DNA of 36,637 nucleotides, taken from positions 1 through 36,637 of the forward strand of contig JAFYSK010000047.1 in NCBI GenBank assembly GCA_017559385.1, written 5' to 3'. The stretch comes from Paludibacteraceae bacterium. GTDB taxonomy: Bacteria; Bacteroidota; Bacteroidia; Bacteroidales; Paludibacteraceae. Both the position numbers and the translations under genes were made by a program. Below are positions 32,201 through 36,637 of this stretch, one piece after another. The notes under the pieces are model-generated. The model saw only the letters and a list, made by a program, of their open reading frames with translations, was not told the origin of the DNA and did no database searches. Numbering within the stretch: the first letter of the stretch is position 1; each line of letters starts with the position of its first letter.

Positions 32201-32665
32201 ATGAATACATTTGTACGCACCAACAAAGCCATGAATTATCTGCAAAAAATCAGCAGAATGACATTGCTGACGCTATCAATCATTTTATCTATTTCAGCGA
32301 CATCTGCACCTATCTACTCCAACTCATCCGATAGGAGTTCTGACGCTTCATCTAGCGCTGCGTCTTACAGCATGCAGCCAACATCGTATCAGATGACCAA
32401 TACCTCTACTTATCAGGTAGGTACAACATTGGGTTCTTCGCAAACCATCTACACTCCATTCTCTGACGAGACACCTACTAGCAATAGTCTTGGTAGTTTG
32501 GGTGGTGCCACTGCTTCTAATGGCAAAGATGGCTTCCTCAATCCAGGTGATCCAAATAAAGATGAAGAACATACCGAGTTCCCTCTCGGCGATGCATGGT
32601 CTTTACTGATCTTCGCCGCAATGACAGCCGTTGTCATCACACTTCGCAAGAAACAGACTGCCTAG
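32201..32665 (+). CDS. Small Ser/Thr-rich exported protein with C-terminal membrane tail
   Basis: 154 residues; a start at the ATG at 32231 would give a cleaner signal peptide (MNYLQKISRMTLLTLSIILS; part). The export signal ends near SATSA. The mature middle is rich in Ser, Thr, Tyr and Gln with no recognisable domain. The C-terminus has EFPLGDAWSLLIFAAMT, a hydrophobic helix, then LRKKQTA. A PLGDA-type motif, a membrane helix and a basic end together look like a sorting or anchoring tail. I recall similar tails on other Bacteroidales surface proteins, but no processing enzyme lies here. The gene is well expressed by the look of its promoter. Function unknown. Confidence 0.75.
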   Translation: MNTFVRTNKAMNYLQKISRMTLLTLSIILSISATSAPIYSNSSDRSSDASSSAASYSMQPTSYQMTNTSTYQVGTTLGSSQTIYTPFSDETPTSNSLGSLGGATASNGKDGFLNPGDPNKDEEHTEFPLGDAWSLLIFAAMTAVVITLRKKQTA

Positions 32666-32704
32666 TTATTGCCACTTACCTGCCACCTATCTCCATAGGG
32701 ACTT

Positions 32705-32770
32705 CATCGGAACCTCATCGGAACCTCATCGGAACCTCACCGAAAGATTACCGAGAGATCACCGAGAGAA
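32705..32770 (+). repeat. Six tandem 11-base units
   Basis: CATCGGAACCT occurs three times in a row (32705-32737), followed by three drifted units CACCGAAAGAT, TACCGAGAGAT and CACCGAGAGAA. The array lies after the stop of the small surface-protein gene. The rest of the gap to 32955 holds only a weak hairpin (32830-32860) and no promoter I can recognise. Confidence 0.8.
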
Positions 32771-32955
32771 AAGTGAAACATTTACACGACAAAAATGATA
32801 GAAATTTAGCCCCATCTATTCTCTCGTAAAAGATTTTGGACGCAGCGAGTCCACAATCTTCAAACAAAAAAGAATGCCACCTTAAACAAAGGCTAACTCA
32901 AGGTTAACGATGGCAAAAGAAAAAACAAGAAATACAATAACAACACAACAACAAT

Positions 32956-34125
32956 ATGAAAATAAACATACAAACCAACAAATTTAATTCGGATTTTGCT
33001 TGCGTGTTGGAGATTATCCAACAGCACCGTACTCAAGCAGCGCGAGCAATTAACCATGCTTCAATATTGACAGCATGGCATGTTGGTGCGTATGTGTCAG
33101 AAAAAATCAAAAATGCCCAATGGGGGGCAAAAGTGGTACAGCAATTGGCTGAATATATCCATACACAAGACCCTACTTTGAAAGGTTGGAGCAAACGTAG
33201 TATCTACAAAATGATACAATTCTATGATTTGTACTCGTCTAAGCCTTTCATAGAACGAGCTAACACACTAAAAATTCTGCCTAATCAATCACAATTGGTT
33301 CAGACAGAATCAACACAAATGAGTGACACACTAATTGTGTCACCAATGGCGGCACAATTATACCAAGATGAATTTATGCCACCAACGGCGGCACAAATAC
33401 TAACTTTTTTACTCAAGACTACTTGGACTAATCACCAAATCATCATGGGGAGTTGTTCTCACCTTGATCAACAGATATTTTATATACTTTATGCCGAATA
33501 CGAGCACTTAAAGAAAAGAGAACTCGAGCGAGCAATCAAAGCTGATACTTATTCTCGCATGTTGAGCGATAAGAAATGGCAATCACAATTGTTGAAGACT
33601 ACCTATCCACAAGCACAAGTATTGCTAAAAGATAAAGCTATTTTAGAGTTTCTAGGACTACCCAAACAGCATAAAGAAAGTAAGTTACGCAAGGGGATTG
33701 TGCAGCACATGCGTGAATTCATTGTAGAGTTAGGAAAAGACTTCCTTTTTATGGATGAAGAGCATCCTTTAGAAGTTGGAGGAAAGACTTATCGTTGTGA
33801 TTTGCTCTTCTTCCATCGCGCTCTGCAATGTTTGGTTGCTATAGAACTTAAAACTACTGAGTTTGATCCTCGCGATTTGGGACAATTAGAATTTTATCTT
33901 GAAGCATTAGATCAAACAGAGCGTAGAAGCAATGAAAATCCAAGTATTGGTATATTAATGTGTAAAGATGCCAATCCCGAAGTAGTACGTTATGCGCTTA
34001 ATCGCAGTATGAGCCCTACAATGATTTCCCAATACGAAGATCAACTGAAAGTAGGAAGTGTATTACAACGAAGTTTAGAAGAATTTACAGTTTTTTTGGC
34101 TGATAACCAAATAAACTACAAATAA
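32956..34125 (+). CDS. PDDEXK nuclease-family protein, DUF1016/YhcG type
   Basis: 389 residues. The N-terminal DUF1016 domain has ARAINHASILTAWHVGAYV, NAQWGAKVVQQLAEYI and GWSKRSIYKMIQFYDLY. The C-terminal PDDEXK nuclease-like domain has ILEFLGLPKQHKESKLRKGI, GGKTYRCDLLFFHRALQCLV with Asp282, AIELKTTEFDPRDLGQLEFY with Glu297 and Lys299, and NPSIGILMCKD. The catalytic D...ExK set is complete. Such genes are found singly in accessory regions, often near restriction or other defence genes; a role in DNA processing or defence is inferred. Between the domains lies a less conserved insert whose DNA holds an 8-base inverted repeat (33323-33343) and a 39-base in-frame duplication. Confidence 0.92.
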   Translation: MKINIQTNKFNSDFACVLEIIQQHRTQAARAINHASILTAWHVGAYVSEKIKNAQWGAKVVQQLAEYIHTQDPTLKGWSKRSIYKMIQFYDLYSSKPFIERANTLKILPNQSQLVQTESTQMSDTLIVSPMAAQLYQDEFMPPTAAQILTFLLKTTWTNHQIIMGSCSHLDQQIFYILYAEYEHLKKRELERAIKADTYSRMLSDKKWQSQLLKTTYPQAQVLLKDKAILEFLGLPKQHKESKLRKGIVQHMREFIVELGKDFLFMDEEHPLEVGGKTYRCDLLFFHRALQCLVAIELKTTEFDPRDLGQLEFYLEALDQTERRSNENPSIGILMCKDANPEVVRYALNRSMSPTMISQYEDQLKVGSVLQRSLEEFTVFLADNQINYK

Positions 34126-34517
34126 CATAAAAGCAAAACCACTTGAAAGGAAGAAATAAAAATGACACAAATTATAATTTTATGATAAAAATCAAAACAT
34201 AGAAATACACGTGGACTTCTTTAACAAAAGAAAATCCTGTAGATGTAACAGAAGCCACTTCTGTCTTAAGTAATAAACAAAATATTTTTAAATCATTTAA
34301 AACAGAAGTTACGAATAATATGAAGAAATTCTTTATAATTCTTATGGCAGCATGCCACATCTATAGTTTAACTATTAACGTAGACATAATTGTTGGACAG
34401 TCACAGAGTGTTCTTGTACAGGCTGAAGGGGGCTTCTGTTACATCTATCAATTACGGATTTTTGGTTGAAGGAGCACATTGTGACAAGAACACGTTCTGC
34501 CCCCACAGTCTCCAATA
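34126..34517 (+). pseudogene. Noncoding stretch with decayed coding fragments
   Basis: No complete gene is visible. On the plus strand a frame from about 34207 to 34469 runs without a stop (WTSLTKENPVDVTEATSVLS, later NNMKKFFIILMAACHIYSL) and could be a gene remnant joined to the start of an exported protein. A second frame near 34437-34512 (INYGFLVEGAHCDKNTFC) continues after a possible frameshift. The phrase ACAGAAGCCACTTCTGT (34249-34265) is an inverted repeat, and its last part recurs as GGCTTCTGTTACATCTAT near 34430. None of this matches a family I know. Confidence 0.35.
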
Positions 34518-34547
34518 GTTTCCTGCATCGTTGCAGGTGCAGGAAAC
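34518..34547 (+). terminator. Hairpin, likely terminator
   Basis: GTTTCCTGCA (34518-34527) and TGCAGGAAAC (34538-34547) pair perfectly over 10 bases and are followed by TTTAATTAAAT. It lies between the decayed stretch and the P-loop gene. Confidence 0.6.
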
Positions 34548-34616
34548 TTTAATTAAATAAAACATCGGAACGCGAATTCCCTAGGTGAGTACAATTAGAC
34601 TTAACACACAACTTAT

Positions 34617-35627
34617 ATGGCAGACATATTAAATCCATTAATAGAGCACCAAAAAGTATTTATGATTGATGCTCACGGACAAGAGGAAAATCCCAACGTA
34701 CGTGAGAGGTTATACGATGATACTAAGTATGACTTACATTTTCATAAAATTACAAATCCTATCTCTATTAACGGAAAGAAAGAGTGTACTGCTGAGATTC
34801 GCATCCCAGTCAATAATCCAGATAGAGAAATTTCTGTAGAAATAAGTGATAATGACGAAGATGCCATACCACGTAAATTAAAAAAAGAAATAAAAGAAGC
34901 ATTGAAAAATAGGAATACTCGGGAAGAGTTTGTTAAAGAACTTAGGAAAATTATGAATACTTATCCATCGTCTAAGAATAACCGAGAAAAAACAGAGGAT
35001 GCTTTACGACGTTTCGCATATGCATTTGGAATAAATTCAATTCCGATTATAGATGAATGGTTTACGCACATTGATCAGGATAAGAACAATGTTTCAATGC
35101 TAAGCTTAATATCGACAAACAATGAACGATTTAATTTGTTAACATATAAGAACTTTATGTTCGCAGAACAAGCAGAGCCCTCTAAAAAAATTATAATCAC
35201 ACTAATGGGGCTCGCTCAAAGAGGGAAAACAGAAACAATTACATTAGCATTCCAAAAGTTATTGGACAAATACTCACGAAATGCTATTATAATTGATGAT
35301 GGAAAGGATAGTGGAGATGTTAAAGCTATACTTTTTATTAATGGAGCTAAAGTCGGAATTGAAAGTCAGGGTGACCCTCATAGTAGGCAAGCACGTTCTG
35401 TAGATGAATTTGTCAGTATGGGATGCGACGTTATTTTAGTCGCTGGTCGTACAAGAGGAATGACAAGAAATTCAATAACTAAACATAAAGACACTCATGA
35501 AATAGTTTCATATCATAAATATCATACTAAGTGTAAGGAATCGTACCATCAAGTAAACTGTGAGATTGCACGTTCTCTAACACGTTTGGTTGAACATTAT
35601 GTAGCAGAATCATTTGAAGAATTATAA
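34617..35627 (+). CDS. P-loop NTPase-like protein of unknown function
   Basis: 336 residues. Residues 1-190 show no domain I recognise and contain charged helices (RKLKKEIKEALKNRNTREEF; part). From residue 190 a P-loop domain begins: IIITLM, then Walker A GLAQRGKT (198-205), AIIIDDGKDSGDVKAILFIN, a conserved-looking IESQGDP (248-254), and CDVILVAGRTRGMT (270-283). The order Walker A, ESQGDP, CDxIxxAxRTRG recalls small P-loop proteins of unknown role seen in accessory regions of many bacteria. No signal peptide or membrane helix is present. Its place next to a PDDEXK nuclease and between surface genes suggests a defence or mobile-element link, which is inference only. Confidence 0.8.
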   Translation: MADILNPLIEHQKVFMIDAHGQEENPNVRERLYDDTKYDLHFHKITNPISINGKKECTAEIRIPVNNPDREISVEISDNDEDAIPRKLKKEIKEALKNRNTREEFVKELRKIMNTYPSSKNNREKTEDALRRFAYAFGINSIPIIDEWFTHIDQDKNNVSMLSLISTNNERFNLLTYKNFMFAEQAEPSKKIIITLMGLAQRGKTETITLAFQKLLDKYSRNAIIIDDGKDSGDVKAILFINGAKVGIESQGDPHSRQARSVDEFVSMGCDVILVAGRTRGMTRNSITKHKDTHEIVSYHKYHTKCKESYHQVNCEIARSLTRLVEHYVAESFEEL

Positions 35628-35690
35628 CCCCCCTGAATTAAATCAGCAAAACCAGAATAAAAACGCAAGGCATAAAGCAAACGGCCCATC

Positions 35691-35718
35691 GCCAATTGCC
35701 AATAGCCAATAGCCAAAA
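35691..35718 (+). repeat. GCCAATA word array
   Basis: Four 7-base units (GCCAATT, GCCAATA, GCCAATA, GCCAAAA) directly precede the start of the last gene. No promoter of the usual type was found in the 100-base gap. Confidence 0.7.
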
Positions 35719-35726
35719 TAAAAAAC

Positions 35727-36637
35727 ATGAAACACAATCTACTTAAATCGGTTATCATTTCAGCAATCCTTCTAATGGGAGTTTCCAATGCGTGGGCATA
35801 TAATGTTAAATCACCCCATGTATATTTTAACGCAACAAATGTATCATCATGGCCTGGAGTCAATATTGTAGTAGGACATGATTCATATTCTTTCGGAGAT
35901 TTAATGTCCAAAGTAAGTAATACTAACCTCTACTATGCACAAGTAACTTTCAACAGAACAGATGCAAATGGATTCGTGTTTATTGGAGCTAATAGTAAGT
36001 GGGGTGAGTATATAAATCAATCACTATACGACAGAACACAAAGTCAATCCAATCGAACTGATTATCTATGGTTTTATAACACTATAACAGACGGATTGCC
36101 CTCTGGAACCTACTATTTCTCAACTTCAGGAAACAAACAGGCTATTGATTACTCACAATACACAACAATCCCTACATTCAACACAACATCAGCTGTAAGA
36201 GTAAGAACAGGGACCTCTGGCACATATAGTGATGCTTCTGGTACATATCCCGCAAACATTAGCATTCAAGGTACATATATAAGCGGAAATGGTAAAACAG
36301 ATCGCACCTCCATTACATCTACTAAATTTTCAGATGGAGATAACAACAAAGTTTATGGTTCAGTGATTACTGGTTTAGTAACACTCTCTTATAGCAATCT
36401 TAATGAAGCATATACTTTCGATGGCTGGGGAACGAGTAATTCCAAAGTATCTAGCACAAGCGCTAATTATGAGTTTAATCAATCTGCAAACACTAAGGTT
36501 TATGCTTTCTTTACTAAAAAGACGTACACTATTACCTACAAGCAAGGTGCAAACGGTTCAGGCTCTATCGATGCTGGTACTAAGGAACACGGAGTAAATT
36601 ATACACTATCTAGTAACAAATTCACTCGCACAGGTTA
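35727..36637 (+). CDS. Secreted surface protein with InlB/Listeria-Bacteroides repeat, 3' end outside the window
   Basis: The frame stays open from ATG at 35727 to the last base (303 codons), so the gene is incomplete. A signal peptide ends at SNAWA (about residue 25). The first part is a beta-rich, Tyr/Ser/Asn-rich region (VYFNATNVSSWPGVNIVVGH; part). Near residue 225 a YTFDGWGTSNSKV segment resembles the end of an InlB B-repeat, and near residue 269 a second copy begins with YTITYKQGANGSGSID, then KEHGVNYTLSSNKFTRTG. Such repeats occur in large secreted or surface-bound proteins of Bacteroidota and Listeria. The carboxy-terminal sorting signal is not in view. Confidence 0.85.
   Translation, partial: MKHNLLKSVIISAILLMGVSNAWAYNVKSPHVYFNATNVSSWPGVNIVVGHDSYSFGDLMSKVSNTNLYYAQVTFNRTDANGFVFIGANSKWGEYINQSLYDRTQSQSNRTDYLWFYNTITDGLPSGTYYFSTSGNKQAIDYSQYTTIPTFNTTSAVRVRTGTSGTYSDASGTYPANISIQGTYISGNGKTDRTSITSTKFSDGDNNKVYGSVITGLVTLSYSNLNEAYTFDGWGTSNSKVSSTSANYEFNQSANTKVYAFFTKKTYTITYKQGANGSGSIDAGTKEHGVNYTLSSNKFTRTG

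Noticed and set aside
32830-32860. Hairpin AAGATTTTGGAC / GTCCACAATCTT as terminator
   Set aside because: It has one mismatch and is not followed by a T-run on the plus strand; noted only as a weak hairpin.
34320-34469. 49-codon gene starting MKKFFIILMAACHIYSL
   Set aside because: The frame is open well upstream of this ATG and stops abruptly while protein-like sequence continues in another frame, so a broken gene is more likely than a small intact one.

Overview
The window looks like a chromosomal piece of a member of the Bacteroidales (phylum Bacteroidota). The evidence is a SusC/SusD pair, long NusB and YbbR proteins, DUF4494, a DUF4105 protein, and at least five promoters of the Bacteroidota type (TTG, 19-20 bases, TAnnTTTG). 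No rRNA or tRNA gene was seen. The species cannot be named from the sequence alone.

Layout. 1-135 is the 5' part of a group II intron RNA of IIC type on the minus strand, sitting directly behind a rho-independent terminator. 219-7478 (minus) is a glycan-uptake operon read in the order MFS sugar transporter, SusC, SusD, surface glycan-binding lipoprotein; its promoter lies at 7503-7533. 7479-8184 is a noncoding stretch with a perfect 25-base inverted repeat, two sets of direct repeats and the recQ promoter. 8185-15903 (plus) carries recQ, rimO, a small HU-type protein, an HU-transmembrane-LysM fusion and uvrA. Then come a YD-repeat secreted protein and an ABC-F ATPase. A long, tightly packed co-directional run (18771-28616) follows: nusB, yajC, ybbR-like, a DegT-type aminotransferase, rpoN, a PAP2-like membrane protein, a DUF4105 protein, a degenerate alkaline-phosphatase-fold protein, DUF4494, yggS and a HAD phosphatase. 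It ends at a strong two-way terminator facing a small helical protein and ffh on the minus strand.

30484-31985 has no credible gene. It is an array of diverged, hairpin-rich repeats. Two 152-base copies differ at 13 positions, and three pairs of those changes keep base pairing intact. Fold-back modules nearby keep identical flanks while their arm sequences differ and yet stay self-complementary. This is the best candidate in the window for an undescribed element, either a structured RNA or a structure-selected mobile repeat.

32201-36637 looks like an accessory, visibly A+T-richer region: a small Ser/Thr-rich surface protein with a C-terminal membrane tail, a PDDEXK nuclease of the DUF1016/YhcG type, a stretch with decayed coding fragments, a P-loop protein of unknown function, and the start of a secreted protein with an InlB/Listeria-Bacteroides repeat that runs off the window.

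A separate theme is short-word tandem repeats (units of 7-11 bases) in most longer intergenic gaps. Similar words also appear inside the yggS and ABC-F genes, where they keep the reading frame.
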